Below the pieces are notes generated by a model. The model searched no databases and had not been told where the DNA came from. It saw only the letters and a program-made list of their open reading frames with translations. 8,458 nucleotides of DNA from CAZKMM01 sp964553915. GTDB taxonomy: Bacteria > RBG-13-61-14 > DRUE01. Below, piece after piece: positions 1 through 6,954 of this stretch. The stretch is taken from positions 1 to 8,458 of the forward strand of contig CAZKMM010000114.1 of assembly GCA_964553915.1 (NCBI GenBank), read 5' to 3'. Every line of letters begins with the position of its first letter. Position 1 is the stretch's first letter. Both the position numbers and the translations under genes were made by a program.

Positions 1-374
1 CGGTTGATTTCATCTGCTAAAATTACATTGGCAAAAATCGGTCCTTTCAGGAATTTAAAATTTCTTTTTCCGCTCGGGTCTTCTTCTAAAATCTCGGTGC
101 CGGTGATGTCTGAAGGCATTAAGTCCGGGGTAAACTGGATTCTGGAAAAGCTCAGATTCAGGATTCTTGCCAGGGTGGATACCATTAAAGTTTTTGCCAG
201 CCCGGGCACGCCCACAAACAGGCTATGTCCCCGGCTGAACAGGGCAATTAAAAATAGGTCAATTACCCGGTCCTGTCCGACAATTACCTTTCTCATTTCA
301 TTGAGGATTTCCTCCCGGCTTCTCGCCATCTCCTCCACTGCGTTCAGTTCTTCTTCCCTGCTTATCTCTTTCAT
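1..374 (-). CDS. MoxR-family AAA+ ATPase, N-terminal part (cut by window edge)
   Basis: This is the N-terminal 124 residues of a MoxR-type AAA+ ATPase; the gene runs off the left edge. The translation shows the MoxR form of Walker A, GVPGLAKT (residues 55-62, with Ala before the Lys), the family segment RIQFTPDLMPSDITG (78-92), and Walker B followed by the family signature, VILADEIN (117-124). The preceding IVGQDRVID (31-39) is the usual MoxR entry motif. The family consists of cytoplasmic chaperone-like ATPases that help assemble or activate partners, often von Willebrand factor A proteins encoded nearby; that role is known from the family, not shown here. The ATG at 374-372 lies 9 nt after the stop of the upstream peptidase/TPR gene. 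A GGAGG at 392-388 sits 13 nt before it, a rather long spacing, but no better start is visible. It is the fourth gene of the operon. The family call is very secure; the missing part would hold sensor 1, the arginine finger and the lid domain. Confidence 0.95.
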   Translation of the reverse strand, partial: MKEISREEELNAVEEMARSREEILNEMRKVIVGQDRVIDLFLIALFSRGHSLFVGVPGLAKTLMVSTLARILNLSFSRIQFTPDLMPSDITGTEILEEDPSGKRNFKFLKGPIFANVILADEIN

Positions 375-383
375 TATTATTTT

Positions 384-1967
384 TTAGCCTCCTTTTCTTT
401 TGATGATTTCCAGATTCTCTGCCATTTTCTCCGCATTATACTCATCTCCCTGCTTGAGATAAATCTCCCGAAGCTTATGATAAGGCAGAGGATTAAAGGG
501 ATTAAGCTCACTCGCCCGCTTAAAACTGGTAATGGCTTTTTCTTCCTCTCCCAGTCCAAGATATGCCAGACCAAGATTAACATAAGTGGAGCTATAGCCG
601 GGATTTATCCAGGTACTTTTTTCTAAGACCTTCACCGCCCCGGCAAAATCTCCTGCCATTATCCGGGCAAGCCCGAGCTTATTGAGAATCTTGGGATGAT
701 ATGGCTCTAGCTTAACCGCTTTTTCATATTCCACCACTGCGGAGCGATAGTTTCCCCGGTCCCGGAGCAGGTCGCCCAGACGGACATATTCCCAGGCATC
801 CCGGGAACCAAGTTCCTCGGGGCTGAGTTCTTCCTCTTTTTCTCCGGGTTTTTTAAATTCCGGCTTTAAAGCCACCACTCCGGGCAGAACCTCCCAGCCC
901 TGAGCTAAAACCCATTTTTGCCAGTCCTGCCAGATGCTGGGGAAATTCTCTCCGCAGATTTCTTCCAAAGCGAAGCGGTCATCTTCCCCCTGCTTAAGCA
1001 GGTCTAGAATTTTAAACCAGCTATCATTACCGCAACCGCTTTTTAGCCAGCCCACCATTGTGCTCACTTCTGCAAAAGCCAGCTCGCCCTGACCGGGAGC
1101 TTCAAATTGGGCAAAAGTGGGATGCATCTGTTCAAAGGTAATTAAATGCTGTTCTTTAATTGCATTTACCAGCAGACTTTTTGATACCGGAGTTAAATAC
1201 CCCGATTTATTTTGATAGGCTCTTTCTAAATGCTTAGCCAGCCCCTCATGGAGCCAGACCGGACAGGTCTCGCCGTTTCTAGAATAAACAAAATAATGAA
1301 CCAACTCATGGCTTAAAGTGGTGAGATAATCATAACCATAAAGTAAGGCTCTCGGGGTGGTGATTAAAATCCGTCCAAATTTACAAATCGCCACAGTGCC
1401 AGAATTGATAATCATATCCTCACTTATTCCCACCGCGGTTGCTAAGAGCTCGGGTGAAGGATAAATCTCCACCAGAATTTTCTCCCGTTTTGGTTCAAGA
1501 CCAAAGATTTTTGTCAGGGTTTGATATGCCTGTTCTAAAACTTCCAGGCTTGGCTCTACCAGAATTTCATCTCTGGGGTCAGTCCAGCGGATGATAAAAT
1601 GCCGGTTTTTTTTCTCCTGGCTCTGAGCAAAAGTTTGCTCAAGAGTTTTTACCCGCTGATAGAATTCCGGAAAATCTCCTATTTTGTCCCGAGCCTGAAT
1701 TTGCTCCAGTTCAGAAAGAGATGCTGAGTAATCTCCTACATAAAACCAGTATTTTGCCAGGAAAAGATGAGCCAGCTCTTTCTGAGAATCTTCCAGACCA
1801 GGAAGCAGAGAAGAGATTTTTTCGCAAACCTGTCCTGCTTGGATAAAATCCCAGTTATTTAATGCCTCCATCCCCTTTTGATAAAGAAGAGAAAAATTTT
1901 CCCGGCTCTGACCGAGAAATACTAAAATCCCGAGAATTAAAATCAGCTTTTTGGCTCTTTTTTTCAT
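384..1967 (-). CDS. Exported TPR protein with HEXXH peptidase MA-like domain
   Basis: This 527-residue protein is probably a periplasmic or membrane-tethered zinc metallopeptidase fused to TPR repeats. Residues 1-20 are a basic n-region followed by a hydrophobic stretch (LILILGILVFLG), so a signal peptide or anchor is likely; no lipobox cysteine is present. Residues 25-115 look like divergent TPR helices. The peptidase MA-like domain spans about 120-355: HELVH at 220-224 gives the zinc-binding HEXXH, and the downstream WLHEGLAKHLE places a likely third ligand at Glu241, as in gluzincins. Three clear TPRs (about 391-424, 425-458, 459-492) and a partial fourth fill the C-terminus. The start ATG overlaps the DUF4175-type gene by 4 nt (ATGA), with AGAGG 8 nt upstream (1980-1976), so translation is probably coupled. 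MoxR follows after 9 nt. Catalytic residues are intact, so activity is plausible, but the substrate is unknown; TPRs suggest a binding partner within the same envelope complex. Confidence 0.88.
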   Translation of the reverse strand: MKKRAKKLILILGILVFLGQSRENFSLLYQKGMEALNNWDFIQAGQVCEKISSLLPGLEDSQKELAHLFLAKYWFYVGDYSASLSELEQIQARDKIGDFPEFYQRVKTLEQTFAQSQEKKNRHFIIRWTDPRDEILVEPSLEVLEQAYQTLTKIFGLEPKREKILVEIYPSPELLATAVGISEDMIINSGTVAICKFGRILITTPRALLYGYDYLTTLSHELVHYFVYSRNGETCPVWLHEGLAKHLERAYQNKSGYLTPVSKSLLVNAIKEQHLITFEQMHPTFAQFEAPGQGELAFAEVSTMVGWLKSGCGNDSWFKILDLLKQGEDDRFALEEICGENFPSIWQDWQKWVLAQGWEVLPGVVALKPEFKKPGEKEEELSPEELGSRDAWEYVRLGDLLRDRGNYRSAVVEYEKAVKLEPYHPKILNKLGLARIMAGDFAGAVKVLEKSTWINPGYSSTYVNLGLAYLGLGEEEKAITSFKRASELNPFNPLPYHKLREIYLKQGDEYNAEKMAENLEIIKRKGG

Positions 1968-4900
1968 TTTAATAACCTCTGGTAATAATCCCGATTAAGC
2001 TCCTGATACTCTTTGGGAGAAGGCTCCTGCATTACCCGTAAAATCTGTTTTTTAAGCTCCTGGCTCATCTGGTTTTGCTGAGCTTTGGGAATTTCAAAAT
2101 CCTGGGCAAGAGTGCCTTTAGTTCCCTGCTTTCCTTGCTCTGAGCCTGCCCCACTGGGCAGAGGCAGAAAAGCACTCAGCCCCGGTGAGGGGCGGGAATT
2201 TTTTTCTATTTCTTTTTTGAATTTTTTTAGCTGATTCTCTGCCTGCTCCAGCCAGTATTTGGCTTCTTTTTCTGCTAAAAATCCTAGGTCAGGATTGGCT
2301 AATTCCAGCTCACCCTGAGCATCTCGCATTTTTTGTTCTGCCTGATTCAAATGAGATGAAACCCTTTGCGGAGCCACAGGCAGGGATTGAAAGAGCTCTT
2401 CCAGGTTCTCTCTTAGCTTCTGGGTCCTTTCTCCTAATCCTTTTTGCTCCAGGCTTAATCCCTGAAGTTGAGCCATCTGCTCCGGGCTGAGCGAGGGCTT
2501 TTGTTCTGAGATTAGTTTTTCTATTTCTTTTTTTATTTTTTCTGCCCGGGCAAGATTTTCTTTTGAGCTCTTTGCCCAGCTTTGAGATTGGGAAAGGGGG
2601 CATTGTTTGGCTAGCTCTTCTCCTCGGGAATTTAATTCCTGCAGGTTTTCAATCATCCGCTCCATTTTTTGTTTTGCTTTTTCCAGTTTTCGGTTTTCCA
2701 GGTGATTTTTTACCGCTGGAACCGAGCGAATTTGTTCCCAGAGCTTGTATCCGAGCCGGGAGCGCTTTTGATAGAATTCTTGCCGGTCTTTACCCGAGAT
2801 TTCCTTTGAAGGGGAGAATTGATTTAGTTCTTTGCTCTGTTCTTTTAATCCCTGCTCCAAAAGCTCCAGTTCTTTTTCCAGTTGTTTAATTTTTTCTTCC
2901 AGATTTTTTTCTGCCTGTGCCAGGATTTCCTGCCATTTTTGAGCAAAAGGCTGGGTGAGCCGGATTAAATTCTCCTGCCCCTGAATAATTTCTCCCAGCT
3001 GGTCTATGCTCTGGTCAAGCTGGGAGATTATTTCGCTGGACAAAGCGGAGCCGAGCTTTTCTGCTCCTTGCTGAAGCTGGCTGAGCATCCGGTCAAGTTG
3101 GGAGAGAAATTCCTGAGCTTGCTCCAGGGCGCCCTGAACATCCCGGTCATGAACCGCCTGGCGAAATTGCTCCAGCTTTTCATAAACCTCTCCGGCACTT
3201 ATCTGTTTGAGGGCATCTAAATTAACAAACTCATCTGGCAGAGTCTGGCTTAATTCTCCCAGCCGGGATAAATACTCCTGATAAACCTGCTTGAGCTCCT
3301 CCAGCCGGCTCTCTATCTCCTCTAACAAAGCCGGGTCCGGATTTTTCTGATACTCCTCCAGAAGCCGGGTTAATTCCTCCTGCCCCTTTTTCAATTTCTC
3401 TGCCAGAGCCAGAAGATAATCCAGCCTCTGCTTTTTTAACTGTCCGTCCCAGAAAATAATGTCTCGCTCCAGCCAGTAAATGCTCTTTTCCCGGGTGCTA
3501 TTGGAGCTGGTTTGATTTTTAGTTTTCAGGGCTTTTTGCCGGCGGGTGATTAAATTTCCATATCTATCCTCGCTGGTCTGAATTGCCTTTAAAACCAGCT
3601 CGGTGCTGAGCTGGTCATTTTTTACTTTTTGAGCCAGCTCATCTAAAAAATTCTTCAAATTCACCAGTCCGGAAATAAGATTTTCTTCTTTTTCCCAGAA
3701 GTTAAACCCAGAAGCAGATTTATCAAGCTCAAATACAAGGTGCTGGGAGAGAAGCTCAATCAGATTCTCAAATAGTTTTTGCTCCTGGGCAATGATTTTT
3801 TCGTGTTCCTTTAAAGGGCTGTAAACTTCCAGATATCGGGTTTGGCTCCTGCCAATGCCAGGTCCGGTAATATGATTATTATCCTGAGCTTCCAGGTAAT
3901 AGGCAATTTTTTCTCCGGGAATTAACCGGTAATTTCCCAGTTGCCAGCGGTATTCTCCTTCCAGTTCCAGCTCCTGGGTATTCTGGATTAAAATTCTTTT
4001 TGTTTCAGCGGAGGTTTTAAATATCAGCCAGATGCTCTCCAGTCCATAATCATCATCTCCTTGAAATCTAATTACCAGTTCCTGGTCCGGCTGGACCACC
4101 AAATCATTTTTCGGAGCTAAAAGATGAATGGTCGGAGGCTGGTCCGGAATTGCCTGAATTTTATGAAAACCGGACTCTGCCCAGAGTTTGCCCTGAGCAT
4201 CCTCCCCGCAGAATCTATACCCCCCGGAATTTTTTATCGTAAGCCGGGCAGAAAGAATCTTTCCTTCCTGCTCTGCTTTAAGCTTTTCTCCCTCTGCCAG
4301 CTCCAGCCAGAGTCTGGACAAAGATACCATAGAGCGTGCCTGAATTTGAACCTCACTTCCCACCAGTCCGACCACCGACCCATCTGAACCTTCAATCCGC
4401 TTTGGCTCCAGCCCGCTGTAAGCCGGGTAATTATATTCCAGGATGAAGTCATAAAGTTCCAGCGCCCGGCTGGTTCGGAAAAATCCCCCTCCTCCTTCTG
4501 CTCGCCATTGAGAAAAGGCTAGAGCAGAACCAATCCCCCTGCCAAAGCCGGGAACAAAAACCCAGAGCAAAATCCAGAGTAAAGACAGTAATAAAAATCC
4601 GCTGGCGGTTTTGACAAGCTGGTTTAATTTAAGAATCTGAATTAAGTTCAAGCGGGAGAACTTTTCCCAGATTCTCTCCAGATGTTTTTCAAAAAAGGTC
4701 AAAGAAAAGTCTGCTCTGCCTTTTTCCTTCGCTTTCCCCAGTTGAACCAGACTGATCAGTCCATCTCCCAGCACAGGGAAATGTCTTTCACAGAGCCGGG
4801 CGGTTTTTTCTAAGTTGAGGAGATTTTTTCGCACCAGGTAGATAAAGACCAAAACCGCAAAGAGCAAATATCCATAAAAAGATATTGCCCAGAGAGTAGC

Positions 4901-5050
4901 TCCCTTTCCCAGCCGATAAGGAATTTCTCCCATAAGCAGGAGCAAAATTACTCCTGCCAGGAGAAGAAAAATTCCCTTACCAAGTTGGGCTAAAAAGTAT
5001 TTCCAGCGAAGGTGAGCGAGCTGGCTAATTATTTCTCTGTATCGCTCCAT
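1964..5050 (-). CDS. DUF4175-like membrane-anchored coiled-coil protein
   Basis: This is a large (1028-residue) protein of unknown function, resembling DUF4175 proteins. Two membrane helices lie at about 25-41 and 54-74 and a third at about 148-168. An extracytoplasmic beta-rich region (about 195-410) carries typical motifs: a Tyr-Pro-rich entry (YNYPAYSGLEP, 206-216), DDDYG (332-336) and YYLEAQDN (384-391) before a GP-rich turn. Residues about 411-960 are almost continuous charged, Gln/Glu/Lys-rich coiled coil. After a Pro/Gly-rich linker the protein ends with a short helical tail around EYQELNRDYYQRLLK, a feature I recall from related proteins. The start ATG lies inside the end of nth (26-nt overlap) and has only a weak CAGGTG upstream, so translational coupling is likely; its stop overlaps the next start by 4 nt. 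The protein probably forms an envelope-spanning scaffold for the MoxR/peptidase module. That is inference from topology and neighbours. The DUF4175 assignment rests on recalled motifs; the reading frame itself is certain. Confidence 0.85.
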   Translation of the reverse strand: MERYREIISQLAHLRWKYFLAQLGKGIFLLLAGVILLLLMGEIPYRLGKGATLWAISFYGYLLFAVLVFIYLVRKNLLNLEKTARLCERHFPVLGDGLISLVQLGKAKEKGRADFSLTFFEKHLERIWEKFSRLNLIQILKLNQLVKTASGFLLLSLLWILLWVFVPGFGRGIGSALAFSQWRAEGGGGFFRTSRALELYDFILEYNYPAYSGLEPKRIEGSDGSVVGLVGSEVQIQARSMVSLSRLWLELAEGEKLKAEQEGKILSARLTIKNSGGYRFCGEDAQGKLWAESGFHKIQAIPDQPPTIHLLAPKNDLVVQPDQELVIRFQGDDDYGLESIWLIFKTSAETKRILIQNTQELELEGEYRWQLGNYRLIPGEKIAYYLEAQDNNHITGPGIGRSQTRYLEVYSPLKEHEKIIAQEQKLFENLIELLSQHLVFELDKSASGFNFWEKEENLISGLVNLKNFLDELAQKVKNDQLSTELVLKAIQTSEDRYGNLITRRQKALKTKNQTSSNSTREKSIYWLERDIIFWDGQLKKQRLDYLLALAEKLKKGQEELTRLLEEYQKNPDPALLEEIESRLEELKQVYQEYLSRLGELSQTLPDEFVNLDALKQISAGEVYEKLEQFRQAVHDRDVQGALEQAQEFLSQLDRMLSQLQQGAEKLGSALSSEIISQLDQSIDQLGEIIQGQENLIRLTQPFAQKWQEILAQAEKNLEEKIKQLEKELELLEQGLKEQSKELNQFSPSKEISGKDRQEFYQKRSRLGYKLWEQIRSVPAVKNHLENRKLEKAKQKMERMIENLQELNSRGEELAKQCPLSQSQSWAKSSKENLARAEKIKKEIEKLISEQKPSLSPEQMAQLQGLSLEQKGLGERTQKLRENLEELFQSLPVAPQRVSSHLNQAEQKMRDAQGELELANPDLGFLAEKEAKYWLEQAENQLKKFKKEIEKNSRPSPGLSAFLPLPSGAGSEQGKQGTKGTLAQDFEIPKAQQNQMSQELKKQILRVMQEPSPKEYQELNRDYYQRLLK

Positions 5051-5783
5051 TTTGGTAAAATTTGCACCTGGTTTTAAGAGGACAAGCCGGGCAGTTTGGT
5101 TTCCTTGCCCGGCAGAGGTTCCTGCCGTGCTCTATTAAATTGAGGTGTAATTCATAGGCTATTTCTTTGGGAACAATTTCTCCTAGAATTTGATGAGCTT
5201 GTCGGGCGGTAGCATTTTCCGGAATCAGTCCGAGCCGTTTGCTGACCCGAAGGATATGAGTATCCACTGGGAAGAAATTTTTCCCCAGACCAAAAAGCAG
5301 GATGATGGAGGCGGTTTTTTCCCCAATCCCTTTAAAGCTCAAAAGATATTTTTTCGCTTGTTTTTCCGGGAGCCGGGCAAGAAAAGAAAGGTCTAATTTC
5401 CCCTGCTCCGCCTGAATTTTTTTGAGAATTTCTTTAATTCTTCGGGATTTTTGCCGGCTGAGCCCGGCAGGGCGAATGGCTTGCTCAATTTTATTTACTG
5501 GAGCCTTCAGCACCAAATCCCAGCTGGGGAATTTTTGCCGAAGGGATTGATATGCCCGGTCTCGGTTTCGGTCATTGGTGTTCTGGCTCAGGATGGTTCG
5601 GAGCAAAAGCCCGAGCAGGTCTTTTTCTTTTTTCCAGCTTTTTTTCCCGTAAAGGGAGCGGAGCTGGTAAAAAATCCAGGAGATGGTCTCGGCTTCTTTC
5701 TGATGAATCCTCACAGGTTTGATTTTAGCCTCTGATTTGAGCCCGGTCAATTTTTGCCGGGTTTGAGGGATTTTTCTTGACAA
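5025..5783 (-). CDS. nth: Endonuclease III-like DNA glycosylase/AP lyase (HhH-GPD, 4Fe-4S)
   Basis: This is a base-excision repair enzyme that removes oxidised pyrimidines and nicks the abasic site. The HhH-GPD domain covers about residues 55-220. It has the helix-hairpin-helix FKGIGEKTAS (150-159) with the catalytic lysine (Lys156, matching E. coli Lys120) and VDTHILRV (173-180) with the catalytic aspartate (Asp174, matching Asp138). Both are kept, so a bifunctional glycosylase/lyase is expected. A C-X6-C-X2-C-X5-C cluster (Cys224, 231, 234, 240) binds 4Fe-4S. The helix B segment reads LSQNTND instead of the E. coli LSAQATD type, a variant I recall from other bacterial lineages. The start is uncertain. 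The coordinates use a TTG with no clear ribosome site; a GTG at 5714-5712 would give 229 residues, nearer the roughly 211 of E. coli Nth, and removes a basic tail of about 23 residues. It is the first gene of the operon and overlaps the DUF4175-type gene by 26 nt. Confidence 0.93.
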   Translation of the reverse strand: MSRKIPQTRQKLTGLKSEAKIKPVRIHQKEAETISWIFYQLRSLYGKKSWKKEKDLLGLLLRTILSQNTNDRNRDRAYQSLRQKFPSWDLVLKAPVNKIEQAIRPAGLSRQKSRRIKEILKKIQAEQGKLDLSFLARLPEKQAKKYLLSFKGIGEKTASIILLFGLGKNFFPVDTHILRVSKRLGLIPENATARQAHQILGEIVPKEIAYELHLNLIEHGRNLCRARKPNCPACPLKTRCKFYQNGAIQRNN

Positions 5784-5805
5784 AGCCGAGAAATTTCGCT
5801 AGATT
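5777..5805 (+). promoter_or_regulatory. Sigma70-type promoter for the SDR gene
   Basis: A perfect -35 box, TTGACA (5777-5782), is followed after 17 nt by TAGATT (5800-5805), a 4/6 match to the -10 consensus. It lies 50 nt upstream of the SDR start, which has a strong AAGGAGG ribosome site at 5841-5847. If nth really begins at its TTG (5783), the -35 box lies inside the first codons of nth on the opposite strand; with the alternative GTG start it would be fully intergenic. Confidence 0.7.
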
Positions 5806-5855
5806 GAAATCGCTTTTAGTGGTTCAAGAAAAAAATTAGAAAGGAGGTAGGAGAA

Positions 5856-6779
5856 ATGGGACTTTTAGATGGTAAGGTAATTGCCATAACCGGCGCGGGT
5901 GCCGGGATTGGTCGGGCAGAAGCCCTGCTTTGCGCCAAGGAAGGAGCCAAGGTGATTGTCAATGACCTGGGAGTATCCAGGGATGGAACCGGAAAAGACA
6001 CCAAAGTTGCAGACCAGGTGGTGGAGGAGATTAAGCAGATGGGTGGAGAAGCGGTCGGTCATTACGAGGACATCTCCGAGGAACCAGGTGCGGATAGTCT
6101 GATTCAAATCGGATTGGACACCTGGGGAAGATTTGACGGCTTGGTCAACAATGCTGGAATTCTTCGGGACAAAATGGGCTTTAATATGGCCGTAGAAGAA
6201 TGGGATGCGGTGATTAAGGTTCATCTTCGGGGGCATTTCCTGCCCACCCGGGCGGCTGCTCGTTATTTCCGTCAGAAAGCCAAATCCGGCGATACCTCTG
6301 GTGGAGCAATTGTAAATACCAGCTCCACTTCTGGCTTGATCGGAAATGCCGGACAATCAAACTACGGAGCTGCCAAAGCAGGAATTATGGGCTTTACCAA
6401 TGTTATGGCGCTGGAGCTGGGGCGCTACAATGTTCGGGTAAATGCGATTGCCCCAATGGCTTTTACCAGAATGACCGAAGACCTGCCAATGGCAGATATG
6501 CTGAAAAACTACAAGCCAGAGCATATTGCTCCGATGGTGTCATTTTTGCTTTCTGACCAGTCTGCAGGAATTACCGGGCAGGTTTTCGCGGTATTTGGTC
6601 CGATTATCCAGCTTTACCGCCTGCCTCGTCCGGCAATGGAATGGAAGACCGATAAAGGTATCTGGGAGCCGGCAGAGATTGCCAATCTGGCAGAAGAGTT
6701 CAAGAAAGTAATTGCCAAGGTTAATTGGGGATATATTCCCGGAATGCCGATGCCCGAGGAACAAAAGGTAAAGCCATAA
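5856..6779 (+). CDS. SDR-family NAD-dependent dehydrogenase, MFE-2/(3R)-hydroxyacyl-CoA dehydrogenase-like
   Basis: This is a classical short-chain dehydrogenase/reductase, 307 residues, cytoplasmic. The Rossmann motif TGAGAGIG (12-19), NNAG (98-101), catalytic Ser157, and YGAAK with Tyr170 and Lys174 are all present. NDLG (36-39) puts an acidic residue (Asp37) after the second strand, which favours NAD over NADP. VHLRGHF (122-128), with His in place of the usual Asn of the NxxG motif, and a tail of about 60 residues past the normal end (WEPAE, 270-274) resemble the dehydrogenase part of MFE-2/HSD17B4 and bacterial homologues. Those act on (3R)-hydroxyacyl-CoA or related acyl thioesters; the exact substrate cannot be read from sequence. 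It is often labelled 3-oxoacyl-ACP reductase, but the size and tail make a FabG role less likely. The start is fixed by AAGGAGG 8 nt upstream. A promoter precedes it and an intrinsic terminator follows, so it seems to be a single-gene unit. No fatty-acid partner gene is nearby. Confidence 0.92.
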   Translation: MGLLDGKVIAITGAGAGIGRAEALLCAKEGAKVIVNDLGVSRDGTGKDTKVADQVVEEIKQMGGEAVGHYEDISEEPGADSLIQIGLDTWGRFDGLVNNAGILRDKMGFNMAVEEWDAVIKVHLRGHFLPTRAAARYFRQKAKSGDTSGGAIVNTSSTSGLIGNAGQSNYGAAKAGIMGFTNVMALELGRYNVRVNAIAPMAFTRMTEDLPMADMLKNYKPEHIAPMVSFLLSDQSAGITGQVFAVFGPIIQLYRLPRPAMEWKTDKGIWEPAEIANLAEEFKKVIAKVNWGYIPGMPMPEEQKVKP

Positions 6780-6800
6780 GCAAAATTCTTGGGAAAGGAG

Positions 6801-6835
6801 AAAAGGGGCGAGCTTGCGAGCTCGCCCTTTTTAAT
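6801..6835 (+). terminator. Intrinsic terminator after the SDR gene
   Basis: A perfect 9-bp GC-rich stem, GGGCGAGCT (6806-6814) with AGCTCGCCC (6819-6827), closes a TGCG loop and is followed by TTTTTAATTTTT. The A-run before the stem can pair with the U-run and extend it, so some termination from the other strand is also possible. It begins 21 nt after the SDR stop codon and separates this gene from the metallopeptidase downstream. Confidence 0.92.
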
Positions 6836-6954
6836 TTTTAGGGAAAGAGGTAAAATTAAAAACTAAAATTCAGAATTTAAGCAGGAAATAAACTTATGTT
6901 TTTTCCCTCGGGCAGAGCAAGGGGAAAATTACAATTTTTCGCTGAGGAGGGGAA

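Noticed and set aside
4..387. Open plus-strand frame of 127 codons opposite the MoxR gene
   Set aside because: It is antisense to a gene with unmistakable Walker A and B motifs; the translation has no recognisable features and no ribosome site.
5086..5113. Inverted repeat GCCGGGCA / TGCCCGGC with a 12-nt loop near the end of nth
   Set aside because: Both arms fall on the conserved C-R-A and C-P-A codons of the iron-sulphur cluster motif and there is no U-run, so it is explained by coding sequence. A minor effect on coupling with the next gene cannot be excluded.
5865..6356. Open minus-strand frame of 163 codons inside the SDR gene
   Set aside because: The plus strand encodes a full SDR with all catalytic motifs; this frame has no ribosome site or recognisable domain.
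6901..6928. Inverted repeat TTTTCCC / GGGAAAA before the metallopeptidase gene
   Set aside because: The stem is only 7 bp, mostly A/T, with a 14-nt loop; no riboswitch or attenuator shape can be built around it and it may be chance in AT-rich DNA.
6836..6954. Search for a promoter of the metallopeptidase gene
   Set aside because: TATGTT (6895-6900) could be a -10 box but no reasonable -35 lies 16-18 nt upstream, so I did not call one.
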